A stretch of 37,624 bases of DNA from an uncultured Flavobacteriales bacterium (lineage in GTDB: Bacteria; Bacteroidota; Bacteroidia; Flavobacteriales; JBLHRE01): positions 1 through 37,624 of the forward strand of contig CAKZPI010000033.1 of NCBI GenBank assembly GCA_937139155.1, read 5' to 3'. The position numbers and the translations under genes were made by a program. Below the pieces are notes generated by a model, which made no database searches, was not told the DNA's origin, and worked only from the letters and a program-made list of their open reading frames with translations. Shown here one piece after another: positions 7,035 to 16,150 of the stretch (the stretch's first letter is position 1; each line of letters begins with the position of its first letter).

Positions 7035-8576
7035 CTAACTTTCTTCATGGCCAGTTTGCTTCCGGTACAAGGCATACAAGTCTTTTCTCCGGTCTCTCAA
7101 ATTGGTTACTGAGCCATAGGCGTGCAATTGACGTAAGAGATCAATATCTACATCTACAATCAAGGTCATTTCGGTGTTCTGAGTGGCCTCGGCTTTCACT
7201 CCATTGGTAGGAAATGAAAAATCGGAGGGAGTAAATACCCCGGATTGCGCAAACTGGATGTCCATATTGCTTACCCTGGGAAGGTTTCCTACTGATCCGG
7301 CGATGGCTACATAGCATTCGTTCTCAATGGCACGAGCCTGGGCACATCGCATTACACGGGTATACCCATTCTGCGTATCGGTTAAAAAAGGCACAAACAA
7401 TATGTCCATTCCGTCTTCGGCCATGATTCTACCCAGCTCCGGAAATTCTACATCGTAGCAAATCTGAACCCCGATTCTACCGCAATCGGTATCAAAGACT
7501 TGAAAGGAGTCTCCCCCGCTAATGCCCCAGTGCTGAACCTCATTGGGCGTTATGTGTATCTTATAATAGGTGTCTACTCTTCCGTCTCTATGGCATAAAA
7601 ATCCAGCATTGTACAGTTGTCCATCCTCCAAAAATGGCATGCTTCCACAGATGATGTTGATGTTGTAACTCATGGCCATTTCCCGAAATTTATCTCGGAT
7701 CTTTGGGGTGAACTCTGAGAGTTTCCGAATGGCTTCCGTTTCAGGCAGGTCGTTGAAAGCCGACATAAGAGGGGCATTGAAGAGTTCCGGAAAAAGGGCG
7801 AAATCACTTTTATATCCCGATACTGCGTCTACAAAGAACTCCATTTGATCAAACATCTCCTCAATTCCAGAAACCGAGCGCATTTGCCATTGAACAAGGC
7901 CCAAACGCACCACCGATTTACGGGTATTGATGAATTCTTCAGGGTCTGTATAATAGATATTATTCCAACCCATGAGCACAGCATACTCTTCTGAGTTCAC
8001 GTCTCCCGGTAGGTAGCCCTTCAAAACCTTTTTCACATGAAAATCATTGCCCAATTGAAACCTCAGCACCGGATCAATGATTTCTCCAATTTTAACTTTT
8101 TCTATGTACTGCCTTGGGCTAAGCTCAGCACTATGTTCTGCATATTTTGGCATTCTTCCGCCAAAAACAATGCCCTGTAGGTTTAGGTGCTCACATAGCT
8201 CTTTTCGGGCGTCGTAAAGCCTTCTACCCAAACGTAATCCACGGTATTTCGGGTGAATAAATACGTCAATTCCGTAAAGCACTTCCCCCTCAGGGCTATG
8301 GGTTTTAAATTCAAGGTTTCCGGTGATTTCTGAATAGGTATGAGTTTTTTCAGCCAATTTCTTGGGAACTCGAATGGCCAAGGCGCAACCCACCAATACA
8401 TCATCCGCACATACCGCAATTTGCCCCTCTGGAAATAGGTCTAGAAGCTTTTGAATGGATTTTCGAGACCAAGTTGAGCCCTCCATATCCGGGTAGGCCT
8501 CATGCATGGATCGGTTTAAGGCTTCGAAATCATCCATTACCAAATGACGGATGCTGATGTTTTGTATTTCTCTCAT
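7035..8576 (-). CDS. GNAT acetyltransferase-nitrilase fusion (carbon-nitrogen hydrolase)
   Basis: This 513-aa fusion has an N-terminal GNAT domain (about 1-200; acetyl-CoA loop IHPKYRGLRLGRRLYDAR) and a C-terminal carbon-nitrogen hydrolase domain (about 220-505). The nitrilase-type triad is visible: Glu in FALFPELFNAP, Lys in YYKIHITPNE and Cys in VQICYDVEFPE. The same two-domain layout is common in Bacteroidota, usually annotated only as carbon-nitrogen hydrolase. The substrate is unknown; an amide or N-acyl compound is expected from the families. The gene starts 3 bp after the glycosyltransferase gene and is the last of a ten-gene minus-strand run. Both active sites look intact. Confidence 0.9.
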   Translation of the reverse strand: MREIQNISIRHLVMDDFEALNRSMHEAYPDMEGSTWSRKSIQKLLDLFPEGQIAVCADDVLVGCALAIRVPKKLAEKTHTYSEITGNLEFKTHSPEGEVLYGIDVFIHPKYRGLRLGRRLYDARKELCEHLNLQGIVFGGRMPKYAEHSAELSPRQYIEKVKIGEIIDPVLRFQLGNDFHVKKVLKGYLPGDVNSEEYAVLMGWNNIYYTDPEEFINTRKSVVRLGLVQWQMRSVSGIEEMFDQMEFFVDAVSGYKSDFALFPELFNAPLMSAFNDLPETEAIRKLSEFTPKIRDKFREMAMSYNINIICGSMPFLEDGQLYNAGFLCHRDGRVDTYYKIHITPNEVQHWGISGGDSFQVFDTDCGRIGVQICYDVEFPELGRIMAEDGMDILFVPFLTDTQNGYTRVMRCAQARAIENECYVAIAGSVGNLPRVSNMDIQFAQSGVFTPSDFSFPTNGVKAEATQNTEMTLIVDVDIDLLRQLHAYGSVTNLRDRRKDLYALYRKQTGHEES

Positions 8577-8578
8577 GC

Positions 8579-9853
8579 TTATTTGCTTATTTCTCTTAAT
8601 CCAATATGCCTTTCGGCGAAAGCCATAATTAGAACACTAAGGTATTCTATGAAAACCACTGCTCCTATTTGTTGATACGGAATTTGAGCATAGGTGGTAT
8701 AGGTCAAAACCATTACCCATCCTGCGAAAGCTGAGGTAAGCGGAAATCTTGTGAAAAGCCCCAAACAAAAAAGAGGAAGAAAGTACCAAGGATGCGCCAT
8801 TTGAGAGAAGAGAATCTGGAAGAATAGAATGAAGAAAATGGTTTTGGGCCAAATTCTATGCCTCGTGTTTTTTGAGAAAAACAAGATGGCTAAGGCCAGA
8901 ATTAAGCCCAAGCTTAGGTAGGATGCCAAACCCGAAAGCCCCAAGAATTTAAAGAGCCGAAAAAGACTTGAATTGAATTCAAATTGGCGGAAGTACAACT
9001 CGAGTCCGGATTGCCAATTGCTCAACATTTCTGATGATAGAAAGGGAAGGCTTATTAGAAGAACCAAACCAATACTGAGGATGCTGATTTTCAGAGCGTC
9101 TTTAAAAGGTAGCTTTCTAAACAAAAAGGGTAAAATTAAAACCGGTATGATTTTTACCCCAATGCCCATTACCAAGCCTGATGCCGACCAAGCTTTTCTT
9201 TTTCCATCAATGAAAAGAAGAAAGACCAAAAGCCCCGTGATCATCAATGCTTCAAAATGAAGGTTTCCGGTAAATTCAAGAATGACCATGGGGTGTAGCC
9301 AATAGATATGGGCAAATTTCGGGTTGATTTGGTACCGGCTCAAGAGGATTTTTAGAAAGGAATAATTGGCCCAGTCAAAACCAATGAATAAAAGCCTAAG
9401 CCCTATGAGGCCCAGGTAAAGGTTTTCCCCGGCAAGGAATCCAAAAAAGCCAAAAAAGGCCTGAGAAACAGGAGGGTAAACCGTTGGGTAATGAGCGGAA
9501 TTCATTTGGTTCAACCAATTTTCTTCACCCAATAAATTCAAATGGTAGGCTTCAATAGGAAGGTATTCATAAGGGTTCACCCCCTTGACCAGAAGAAGGC
9601 CGTCCCAAGCAAATCGGTAAAAATCATCACTTAGAAGGGGGAGAGCAGGCAGGAAGCTTATTCTGAGAATCAATCCGATTTTTTCAACCCAAGGTTCAGG
9701 GAGTCTAGTGCTTAAACAAGAGATTAAAAACAAGAGACTGGTTAAAGCAAAGAGGGTGATGGGTAAAAATCTAGGCGTGTAATACCCCAATATAAAATAC
9801 CCCAAGATTAGACTTATGCCTAGGCCCCAAAGCGATTTTTCTCCAATTTTCAT
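8579..9853 (-). CDS. Multi-pass GT87/GT-C-type mannosyltransferase-like protein
   Basis: This 424-aa membrane protein has about ten hydrophobic helices. After the second or third helix comes LLSDDFYRFAWDGLLLVKGV followed by NPYEYLP and YPTVYPPVSQ. The paired acidic residues in the first outer loop, and this YPP segment, are the marks of GT-C enzymes that use polyprenyl-phosphate sugars (GT87/PIMT-like). It probably transfers a sugar on the periplasmic face, but acceptor and sugar are not visible from the sequence. It sits 36 bp after the EamA transporter gene and 2 bp before the nitrilase fusion in the same operon. Confidence 0.78.
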   Translation of the reverse strand: MKIGEKSLWGLGISLILGYFILGYYTPRFLPITLFALTSLLFLISCLSTRLPEPWVEKIGLILRISFLPALPLLSDDFYRFAWDGLLLVKGVNPYEYLPIEAYHLNLLGEENWLNQMNSAHYPTVYPPVSQAFFGFFGFLAGENLYLGLIGLRLLFIGFDWANYSFLKILLSRYQINPKFAHIYWLHPMVILEFTGNLHFEALMITGLLVFLLFIDGKRKAWSASGLVMGIGVKIIPVLILPFLFRKLPFKDALKISILSIGLVLLISLPFLSSEMLSNWQSGLELYFRQFEFNSSLFRLFKFLGLSGLASYLSLGLILALAILFFSKNTRHRIWPKTIFFILFFQILFSQMAHPWYFLPLFCLGLFTRFPLTSAFAGWVMVLTYTTYAQIPYQQIGAVVFIEYLSVLIMAFAERHIGLREISK

Positions 9854-9889
9854 TAGGTGAAAATACAGGAAGATTTTAGACCTAAGGCC

Positions 9890-10741
9890 TTAAATGCTTT
9901 TCTTTTCAAGGGATTTTTGCTTGAAGAATAGGTTTAGGAGCACCCCGGTTAACACCAACCCAATTCCGGCGTAGGTGGCCCAAGAGGGAATTTCATGGAA
10001 GAAGAAGTATCCGAAAACCAAGGCATAAAGAACGCCCAAATACCGAACCGAGGAAACGGTGGCAATCTTAGAGGTTTGAAGAGCCTTGGTCATGCGTACC
10101 TGGGCAATTTGGGTGAATATACCTATGCCTAATAAATAGGCCCAATCAATGCCTTCAGGCATGACCCAATTTTGAGCGGAGATGGCACCTGTTATGGGTA
10201 GGCCAATGAGCGGAAAATAGAAGACTACCACCATGGGGTGATCGGTTTTACGAACCTTACGCACAAAATTATATGCAAATCCACTTCCTAAAGCACCTCC
10301 CAAACCAAGCAGAAAATAAATGGGTTCCATGCCCGTATCAAATCCTTTGATCAAAGCCACTCCTGAAAAGGAAATCAAGAAAAACACCCATTGTATGGGG
10401 CGAACCTTTTCTTGCAAAAGCCAAATGCCGATGATGGTTGTAAAAATAGGAGAGAGGTATTGAAGAATCACGGCATTGGCAAGGGGTAAATGCTGCAAAG
10501 AAGTAAAGTACATGGTTAAAGAGGCAATTCCGAATATGCCGCGCAAAATCAGAAATTTCTTATTTACCCCGAAGATTGGAATCTTGTGCCTCAGCAAATA
10601 GGTAAGGGTGATTACCAAGGTGATAAGGCATCTGAAAAAAACCAATTCATAGGCTGGGATATGGGGTACATACTTTACCAAAAGGTTCATCAAGGCAAAG
10701 AATACCGATGCCACCATCATGTTTTTAACCCCTGATTCCAT
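9890..10741 (-). CDS. EamA/DMT-family transporter
   Basis: This 283-aa protein has ten predicted membrane helices in two five-helix halves, the EamA duplication. The start (FFALMNLLVKYVPHIPAYEL then FFRCLITLVI) and the segment LPLANAVILQYLSPIFTTII are typical of the RhaT/YdcZ-like drug/metabolite transporters. The likely role is export or exchange of a small metabolite across the inner membrane; the substrate cannot be told. The gene starts 2 bp after the PrsW-type gene ends, in a tight run. Confidence 0.9.
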   Translation of the reverse strand: MESGVKNMMVASVFFALMNLLVKYVPHIPAYELVFFRCLITLVITLTYLLRHKIPIFGVNKKFLILRGIFGIASLTMYFTSLQHLPLANAVILQYLSPIFTTIIGIWLLQEKVRPIQWVFFLISFSGVALIKGFDTGMEPIYFLLGLGGALGSGFAYNFVRKVRKTDHPMVVVFYFPLIGLPITGAISAQNWVMPEGIDWAYLLGIGIFTQIAQVRMTKALQTSKIATVSSVRYLGVLYALVFGYFFFHEIPSWATYAGIGLVLTGVLLNLFFKQKSLEKKSI

Positions 10742-10743
10742 GC

Positions 10744-11451
10744 TTATGTTTTACCGGTCCACCGCTTTCTGCTCCTTGCTCGTAATCTTGAAAATCGCTT
10801 GAGCCCTGTTCGATGGGCATAGATAAGGAATACCACGAAGGTTACCATAATGAAGGTACCTGATACCAATAGACTTTTTTGCACCCAATCAGATGACATA
10901 AGTATGAAGTCATAAACTCCATGCCAAAAAATTGGGTAAGCAACCATGGCAAAGAGGTGGTAGGGGCGGTCTGGGTCTTTAAATTGGTACCTAGCGAAAT
11001 GGTATCCCATGAAGACCCCAAACATGGCATGGGCTGGCACCGCAGTAAGGGCCCGGGTAATGGCTGTGGCGGGACCATAGCTGGTTACGTACATGATGTT
11101 CTCTACGGCTGCGAATCCCAAGGAAACAAATACTCCATAAACAATGCCATCAAACCTTTCGTTGAAATGTCGGTTGTATTTAAAAACAATGGCCAAGGCC
11201 AAAAGTTTAAAGATTTCTTCATTGGCTGCGGCGGTAATAAAGGCCCGGTATGCCGCATCAAAGGGAGGAGTTTGTGGTTGGAATGGAGAGATGAAATAGC
11301 CTGTGATTAAAATCGGAACCACGGATACAGCGCCTAGAGCCAAGGCTTTTAAGAGCTCAGGTACAGGCTCTCGGTCGTAGGAATCGCGTATATAAACAAA
11401 GGTTCCAATGCCCACAATAGGAATGAGGGCGAGGGCAATTAATTCAATCAT
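10744..11451 (-). CDS. prsW: PrsW-family intramembrane metalloprotease
   Basis: This 235-aa membrane protein has the PrsW family motifs: NEEIFK in the third helix region, FAAVENIMYV in the next, and HAMFGVFMGYHFA. These supply the Glu and His residues of the glutamic-type intramembrane protease. In Bacillus, PrsW starts the cutting of an anti-sigma factor; in Bacteroidota the target is not known. The start overlaps the stop of the rhodanese gene by 4 bp (11448-11451), suggesting coupled translation. The C-terminus is short and basic (RLRARSRKRW). Confidence 0.88.
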   Translation of the reverse strand: MIELIALALIPIVGIGTFVYIRDSYDREPVPELLKALALGAVSVVPILITGYFISPFQPQTPPFDAAYRAFITAAANEEIFKLLALAIVFKYNRHFNERFDGIVYGVFVSLGFAAVENIMYVTSYGPATAITRALTAVPAHAMFGVFMGYHFARYQFKDPDRPYHLFAMVAYPIFWHGVYDFILMSSDWVQKSLLVSGTFIMVTFVVFLIYAHRTGLKRFSRLRARSRKRWTGKT

Positions 11452-11951
11452 TCGTAAACCTTCTTGCCCTTATTGAGCCAAATGCCCCAAGATCTAGAAT
11501 AGGCGTGTACCCGTTCGGTTTCGTTTTGACTGGTATCAACCACAGAATGGCCTTGGTTCTTCCATTCAAAAATACCGCCGTATAGATTGGTTACATTTTT
11601 GAACCCTGCTTTTTCAAGCTTTTCGGCAATTTTTTCGCTTCGGTAGCCAACTGAACAGTACACCAAAACCGGTTTGTCTTTGGGCATGTCTTCTATGGTA
11701 GAAAGGTCAAAGTTCTCATATCCTACCCAGGTAGCTCCTTCAATATGACTTACCTTAAATTCCTTTTCGGCCCGGGCGTCTAAAATCAAATAATCTTCTG
11801 TGGCTTTGGCAAATTCATCTACCCCAATCTCATTTACAGAATGCGAAAGGAGACCGCTGAGCATAAGCTCATAGGCTGAGCTCTCTACTTTTTGAGCCTT
11901 TGAAGAGAAGATTGAGAACAAGCCCACGGAGATAAGTATTAGACGTAACAT
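11448..11951 (-). CDS. Periplasmic rhodanese-like sulfurtransferase
   Basis: This 167-aa protein has a signal peptide (LILISVGLFSIFSSKAQ) and a single rhodanese domain. The active-site loop is CSVGYRS (catalytic Cys), preceded by DARAEKEFKVSHIEGA, the usual DxR substrate-site motif. It may transfer sulfur or act on thiols in the periplasm. The length fits a single-domain rhodanese. It lies 17 bp after radA and overlaps the PrsW-family gene. Confidence 0.9.
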   Translation of the reverse strand: MLRLILISVGLFSIFSSKAQKVESSAYELMLSGLLSHSVNEIGVDEFAKATEDYLILDARAEKEFKVSHIEGATWVGYENFDLSTIEDMPKDKPVLVYCSVGYRSEKIAEKLEKAGFKNVTNLYGGIFEWKNQGHSVVDTSQNETERVHAYSRSWGIWLNKGKKVYE

Positions 11952-11968
11952 GGTTCAAATTTACGGCT

Positions 11969-13339
11969 TTATGCAAAAAGATGGGTGAAAATCTCATCAA
12001 CTCTCTGAACCTGATGCACTTTTATTGAGTAATCGCCAGGGTTTACTTTGTTGAAACCTGAAATAAAGATTTGCTCAAACCCCAGTTTTTGGGCTTCCTT
12101 GATTCGTTCTTCAACCCTTGATACGGCGCGAACTTCACCGGTTAATCCGAGTTCTGCTGAAAAGCATGTATTTGGAGGAAGTGGGATGTCTTCTGCTGAG
12201 CTAAGAATGGCCGTTGCCACTGCAAGGTCAATGGCAGGGTCATCTACTTTGATTCCGCCAGTAATGTTTAAGAATACGTCTTTTGAACCCAGCTGAAAAC
12301 CGCAGCGTTTCTCAAGAACGGCTAAGAGCATGTTCAGCCTCCTAAGGTCAAAACCGGTAACGGATCTTTGGGGGTTTCCGTACACTGCAGAGCTTACCAA
12401 CCCCTGTATTTCAATGAGCATGGGCCTCACCCCTTCAAGGGTGGCGGCAATGGCTACTCCGCTCAGGGGCTCTGATTTTGGGGAAATCAAAAGTTCAGAG
12501 GGGTTTTCAACCGCCCTTAATCCGGCTCCAACCATTTCGTAAATTCCAATTTCAGCGGTAGATCCAAACCGATTTTTAGAGGCTCTAAGCAATCGGTATA
12601 CATGGTTTCGGTCTCCTTCAAACTGAAGTACTACGTCTACCATATGTTCCATAAGTTTTGGTCCGGCAATTTGTCCGTCTTTGGTAATATGGCCAATCAA
12701 GATCACCGGGGTTCCACTTTCTTTGGCAAACCGTAACATTTCAGCCGTAACCTGCCTGATTTGCCCTACTGAACCTGGGGCGGCATCCATGAGGTTTGAG
12801 TAGAGGGTTTGAATGGAGTCAATAATGACCAGTTCAGGATTTAATATTTTGATTTGCGCAAAAATAGACTGGGTATTGGTTTCAGGAAGGAGGTAGCAAG
12901 ACTCATTGTCAATGCCTATTCTTTTCCCACGCAAGTGTACCTGATCAGCAGACTCTTCTCCGGTTACATAAAGAAGGTTCTTGTCTATGTATTTAAGTCC
13001 CCATTGCAAAAGCAGGGTTGATTTACCAATTCCAGGTTCTCCACCCAGTAGAATCAAAGACCCAGGTACAATTCCTCCACCAAGCACTCGGTCAAGCTCT
13101 TTATCTGGCCCTATCATACGGTCTAGAACCCGGGCATTGATTTGGTGAATGGGCTGAGGTTTTTTTGATCTTGAAGAGGAGGATGATTCTTCGGTCATCC
13201 AGGCGTTTTTCTCTGATTTCTTCTGAACCAGTTCCTCTACAAGGGTATTCCATTCTTTGCAGGAGGTGCATTGCCCCATCCATTTTGAAAAGGATGATCC
13301 ACAGTTTTGACAAAAGAACTGGGTTTTTGTCTTGGCCAT
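11969..13339 (-). CDS. radA: DNA repair protein RadA
   Basis: This 456-aa protein has the normal RadA layout: an N-terminal zinc finger (CQNCGSSF...CTSC), a RecA-like ATPase domain with Walker A GGEPGIGKST, the RadA signature KNRFGS, and a Lon-like C-terminal domain from about residue 285. RadA helps branch migration and recombinational repair. It is full length. It is separated from rfaE2 by no bases and from the rhodanese gene by 17 bp. Confidence 0.97.
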   Translation of the reverse strand: MAKTKTQFFCQNCGSSFSKWMGQCTSCKEWNTLVEELVQKKSEKNAWMTEESSSSSRSKKPQPIHQINARVLDRMIGPDKELDRVLGGGIVPGSLILLGGEPGIGKSTLLLQWGLKYIDKNLLYVTGEESADQVHLRGKRIGIDNESCYLLPETNTQSIFAQIKILNPELVIIDSIQTLYSNLMDAAPGSVGQIRQVTAEMLRFAKESGTPVILIGHITKDGQIAGPKLMEHMVDVVLQFEGDRNHVYRLLRASKNRFGSTAEIGIYEMVGAGLRAVENPSELLISPKSEPLSGVAIAATLEGVRPMLIEIQGLVSSAVYGNPQRSVTGFDLRRLNMLLAVLEKRCGFQLGSKDVFLNITGGIKVDDPAIDLAVATAILSSAEDIPLPPNTCFSAELGLTGEVRAVSRVEERIKEAQKLGFEQIFISGFNKVNPGDYSIKVHQVQRVDEIFTHLFA

Positions 13340-13825
13340 TTATTTTCTCTTTTTCAGGATGGAACTTGTGCTAAATCCTTGGGTTAGTTCAATGGTTTCA
13401 ACTCGGCCTCCCCATGATTGAACCTCCTTTCCTCCAACAATGTCTTCGGGTTTATAGTCAGAGCCTTTCACCAAAACATCGGGTTTAAGGCTTCCAATGA
13501 CTTGGATGGGGGTGTCTTCTTCAAAGGGAATTACGGCGCTTACCGCTTGGAGGGATGCTAAAACTTGAAGACGAGCTTCTAGGGGGTTAACCGGCCGGTC
13601 TTCACCTTTTAATCTTCTTACCGAATCGTCAGAATTAAGGCCAACAATGAGCACCTCTCCAAAATTTCGGGCAGCGTTTAAATAGTCAACATGACCTTTA
13701 TGAAGAATATCAAAGCAGCCATTGGTGAAAACCACGGTTTTACCGGTGAGTTTCCAGGCGTTTCTGTGTTGAACAAGGCCGTGAATATCGAAGATTTTGG
13801 CCTGAATAAAGTCTGGATAATGCAT
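13340..13825 (-). CDS. rfaE2: RfaE2-type nucleotidyltransferase (heptose-1-phosphate adenylyltransferase)
   Basis: This 161-aa cytidylyltransferase-fold protein has the HxGH motif in NGCFDILHKGHVDYL and the C-terminal STSSILKK loop. Stand-alone proteins of this length match the C-terminal half of HldE (RfaE domain II), which adenylylates D-glycero-beta-D-manno-heptose 1-phosphate for LPS core synthesis. The sugar specificity is a family inference, and other glycerol- or sugar-phosphate nucleotides are possible. The gene sits between a flippase-like gene and radA, an order common in Flavobacteriales. Confidence 0.9.
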   Translation of the reverse strand: MHYPDFIQAKIFDIHGLVQHRNAWKLTGKTVVFTNGCFDILHKGHVDYLNAARNFGEVLIVGLNSDDSVRRLKGEDRPVNPLEARLQVLASLQAVSAVIPFEEDTPIQVIGSLKPDVLVKGSDYKPEDIVGGKEVQSWGGRVETIELTQGFSTSSILKKRK

Positions 13826-13827
13826 GT

Positions 13828-14817
13828 TTAGTCCTTTTTCAGGTAAAGGTAAAGCAAAGCAATTCCACCTGAAAATAAGGTCATCAAAGTTTGTCCGGCA
13901 TGTATGATGGTAGCCAAAAGGAGCCCGGTTGCCGCCGAATAGCCCAGTCCCATAAGCCCAATTTTTACGGCCAAATGGTAAGAGCCAATTCCACCTTGCG
14001 AGGGAACCACCATGCCCATGCCTCCCACCACAAGCACAAAAAGCCCGTCGGCCGGATTCAAGTGTTTGGTTTGATCAAGGGCAAAGAAGCAGACATAGGT
14101 CATGAGGTAGTAAAGCCCCCAAATCAAAAGGGTATGGAAGATGAAGGCTCCTTTTCTTTTCATTTTAAAGGCCGAAAGGAACCCTTCTTTGAGTCCGAGC
14201 AGAAAGCCTTTGATTTTCTGGAAGAAAGGAAGACGGAGGATGGGCTTTCTGGCTAAGAAAAGGATTAGGCCCACCAGAACAAAGGTGATCAATACATAGT
14301 AAAGGGTAAAGGAGGGCTCGGCTTCATCCGCTTTTCTAAGGTTGAATATTTCGGCGAAAAAATCTCCAATTTGGTTGAATTGAAAGATAAAGGTAAGCCC
14401 AAGGCAGATTCCCAACATTAAGGAGTCAATGGTACGTTCAAGCAAGATGGTTCCGAAGAGCTTGTCAACCGGAATTTTTTCTTTTTGGTTTAGGAAGGTG
14501 CAACGGGCAATTTCTCCAATTCTAGGAATTCCCAGGTTGGCTAAGTACCCGCCGGTTACGGCTGCAATGGCGTTTGATTTCTTGGCCCGATACCCCATGG
14601 TTTCCAGGAGGTAGTTCCAGCGAATTCCACGGCTCACGAAGGCGGCAAATCCCATGCCCATGGAAAGGGCAATCCAGCCTAAATCGGCCTTTTTAATTTC
14701 GGCCATGAGCTGATCAACATCGGTGCCCCGGAAGGCGAGCCAAAGTAGAAACAAGCCCAAGAAAGCAAATACGATGATTCGTAGCCTTTTTTTGAGGGAT
14801 TTGGATTGGGTTTTCAA
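13828..14817 (-). CDS. Lysylphosphatidylglycerol synthase-type flippase-domain membrane protein
   Basis: This 329-aa integral membrane protein has about eight helices and matches the UPF0104/LPG_synthase_TM family. Diagnostic segments are SRGIRWNYLLETMGY, GGYLANLGIPRIGEIARC and the GGxGxVVPSQGGIGSYHLA-type loop. It lacks the cytosolic aminoacyl transfer domain of MprF, so lipid flipping or transport is more likely than lipid modification. It sits 3 bp after panD and 2 bp before rfaE2, suggesting envelope lipid or LPS function. Confidence 0.88.
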   Translation of the reverse strand: MKTQSKSLKKRLRIIVFAFLGLFLLWLAFRGTDVDQLMAEIKKADLGWIALSMGMGFAAFVSRGIRWNYLLETMGYRAKKSNAIAAVTGGYLANLGIPRIGEIARCTFLNQKEKIPVDKLFGTILLERTIDSLMLGICLGLTFIFQFNQIGDFFAEIFNLRKADEAEPSFTLYYVLITFVLVGLILFLARKPILRLPFFQKIKGFLLGLKEGFLSAFKMKRKGAFIFHTLLIWGLYYLMTYVCFFALDQTKHLNPADGLFVLVVGGMGMVVPSQGGIGSYHLAVKIGLMGLGYSAATGLLLATIIHAGQTLMTLFSGGIALLYLYLKKD

Positions 14818-14820
14818 GAT

Positions 14821-15171
14821 TTAGTTCAATGAATTGTCGGTTTCATTTGGGAAGATCACCCGAGGTTTAAAGCTCTTGGCTTCCTGGGCCTCAATTTGGG
14901 CATAAGCTATGACAATTACAATATCACCTGCTTGAACCCTTCGGGCAGCCGGACCATTAAGGCAGACTTCTCCAGACCCTCTTTTGCCTGTAATCACGTA
15001 GGTTTCAAGTCGTTCGCCATTGTTGACGTTGACAATTTGAACCTTTTCACCTTCAATCAAATTGGCTGCATCCATCAAATCTTCGTCAATGGTAATTGAG
15101 CCTACATAGTTCAGGTCTGCACCGGTAACTTTTACCCGGTGAATTTTAGACTTAAGTACTTCAATAAACAT
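14821..15171 (-). CDS. panD: Aspartate 1-decarboxylase (PanD)
   Basis: This 116-aa proenzyme cuts itself between Gly24 and Ser25 (YVGSITID), giving the pyruvoyl group used to turn aspartate into beta-alanine. The usual core follows, including [14 protein letters not shown] and [14 protein letters not shown]. It lies 17 bp after panC, and together they supply the last steps of pantothenate synthesis. Length and cleavage site are normal. Confidence 0.97.
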   Translation of the reverse strand: MFIEVLKSKIHRVKVTGADLNYVGSITIDEDLMDAANLIEGEKVQIVNVNNGERLETYVITGKRGSGEVCLNGPAARRVQAGDIVIVIAYAQIEAQEAKSFKPRVIFPNETDNSLN

Positions 15172-15188
15172 GGGCGCAAAGGTACAAT

Positions 15189-16034
15189 TTATCTTAGGCT
15201 GAGGTTGTCAATTAATCGAGTCTTTCCTGCGTAAGCAGCAATAAAAATCCGTTCATGGTTTGAATCCGACCAATTTTCGAGGGGTTCAAGGGTTTTTTCG
15301 TCGGCAATTTGAACGTATTCTAAGGAGAGGTTTTTTGATTTGCGAAGGCGGTCTCCTATTAAGGCCAAGGCATCTTGAACGGAGAGTTCCTCTTTTCGGT
15401 CTTTCACCTCTTTCATAGAGGCGTAGATGAGGTTGGCTTCTTGGCGCTCTTCGGCGTTCAAACGAAGGTTTCTGCTGCTCATGGCTAAACCGTCTTGTTC
15501 CCGAATGTTGGGGCATGAAATTACCTGGGTGTCTAAATCTTCAATTTTCACCATTTTCCGAATTACGGCTACTTGTTGGTAATCTTTTTCCCCAAAAAAA
15601 GCATAATCGGGTTCAATCATTTTGAAAAGGCGCTTAACCACGGTGGCAACCCCTTGAAAATGCCCCGGACGAAAGGCTCCTTCCATCACATTGTCTAAAT
15701 GTCCAAGGTCAAAAGCCTCCGAAACGGCTCCGTCAGGATACATGTCTTCATCTTCAGGAATGAAGAGGATGGAAACCCCCGAAGCTTCAAATTTCTTTGA
15801 ATCGCCTTCTAAGTCTCTAGGGTAGAGTTTAAGGTCTTCTGGGTTGTTAAATTGGGTTGGGTTTACGTAAATGCTTGCAACCACGCGGTCTGTGTGAATC
15901 CGGGCCTCCTCCACCAAGGATAAGTGGCCGGCATGCAAGGCCCCCATGGTGGGCACAAATCCCACAGTATGGCCATCGGCTTTCAAGCCTTGAACCAATT
16001 TCTTTATCTCCTTTCCTGATCTACAAATTTGCAT
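15189..16034 (-). CDS. panC: Pantothenate synthetase (PanC)
   Basis: This 281-aa enzyme joins pantoate and beta-alanine using ATP. The nucleotide-binding HxGH motif is in [17 protein letters not shown], and the ATP/pantoate loop [17 protein letters not shown] and [16 protein letters not shown] (KMSKS-like) are intact. It is the first gene of the ten-gene minus-strand run and has its own promoter-like element at 16049-16056. Its position back-to-back with the GT5 gene is conserved across Flavobacteriales. Confidence 0.97.
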   Translation of the reverse strand: MQICRSGKEIKKLVQGLKADGHTVGFVPTMGALHAGHLSLVEEARIHTDRVVASIYVNPTQFNNPEDLKLYPRDLEGDSKKFEASGVSILFIPEDEDMYPDGAVSEAFDLGHLDNVMEGAFRPGHFQGVATVVKRLFKMIEPDYAFFGEKDYQQVAVIRKMVKIEDLDTQVISCPNIREQDGLAMSSRNLRLNAEERQEANLIYASMKEVKDRKEELSVQDALALIGDRLRKSKNLSLEYVQIADEKTLEPLENWSDSNHERIFIAAYAGKTRLIDNLSLR

Positions 16035-16048
16035 GGGGCGAAATTCGC

Positions 16049-16056
16049 CAAACCTA
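16049..16056 (-). promoter_or_regulatory. -7 element for panC operon
   Basis: Read on the minus strand the bases are TAGGTTTG, a full match to the Bacteroidota -7 consensus TAnnTTTG, 15 bp before the panC start. The -33 element is weak. It probably drives the ten-gene minus-strand unit. Confidence 0.6.
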
Positions 16057-16086
16057 GGATAATTCTAGTATTAAGCACAGAAAAAC

Positions 16087-16118
16087 TTGAAAAATTCGAG
16101 ATTTTTTGCTTATTTTTG
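16087..16118 (+). promoter_or_regulatory. Promoter of GT5-DUF4270-glmS unit
   Basis: TTG at 16087-16089 and TATTTTTG at 16111-16118 (TAnnTTTG) are 21 bp apart, matching the Bacteroidota vegetative promoter. The likely transcription start is about 7 bases later, some 25 bases before the ATG at 16151. It also rules out the upstream TTG 16106 as a start codon, since that lies inside the promoter. Confidence 0.7.
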
Positions 16119-16150
16119 CAAACCTGTTCTTAAATCACTCAACTACCTTT

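Noticed and set aside
16106..16150. TTG start for the GT5 protein
   Set aside because: It lies inside the promoter (TATTTTTG at 16111-16118), and family members begin near KKRILYIS.
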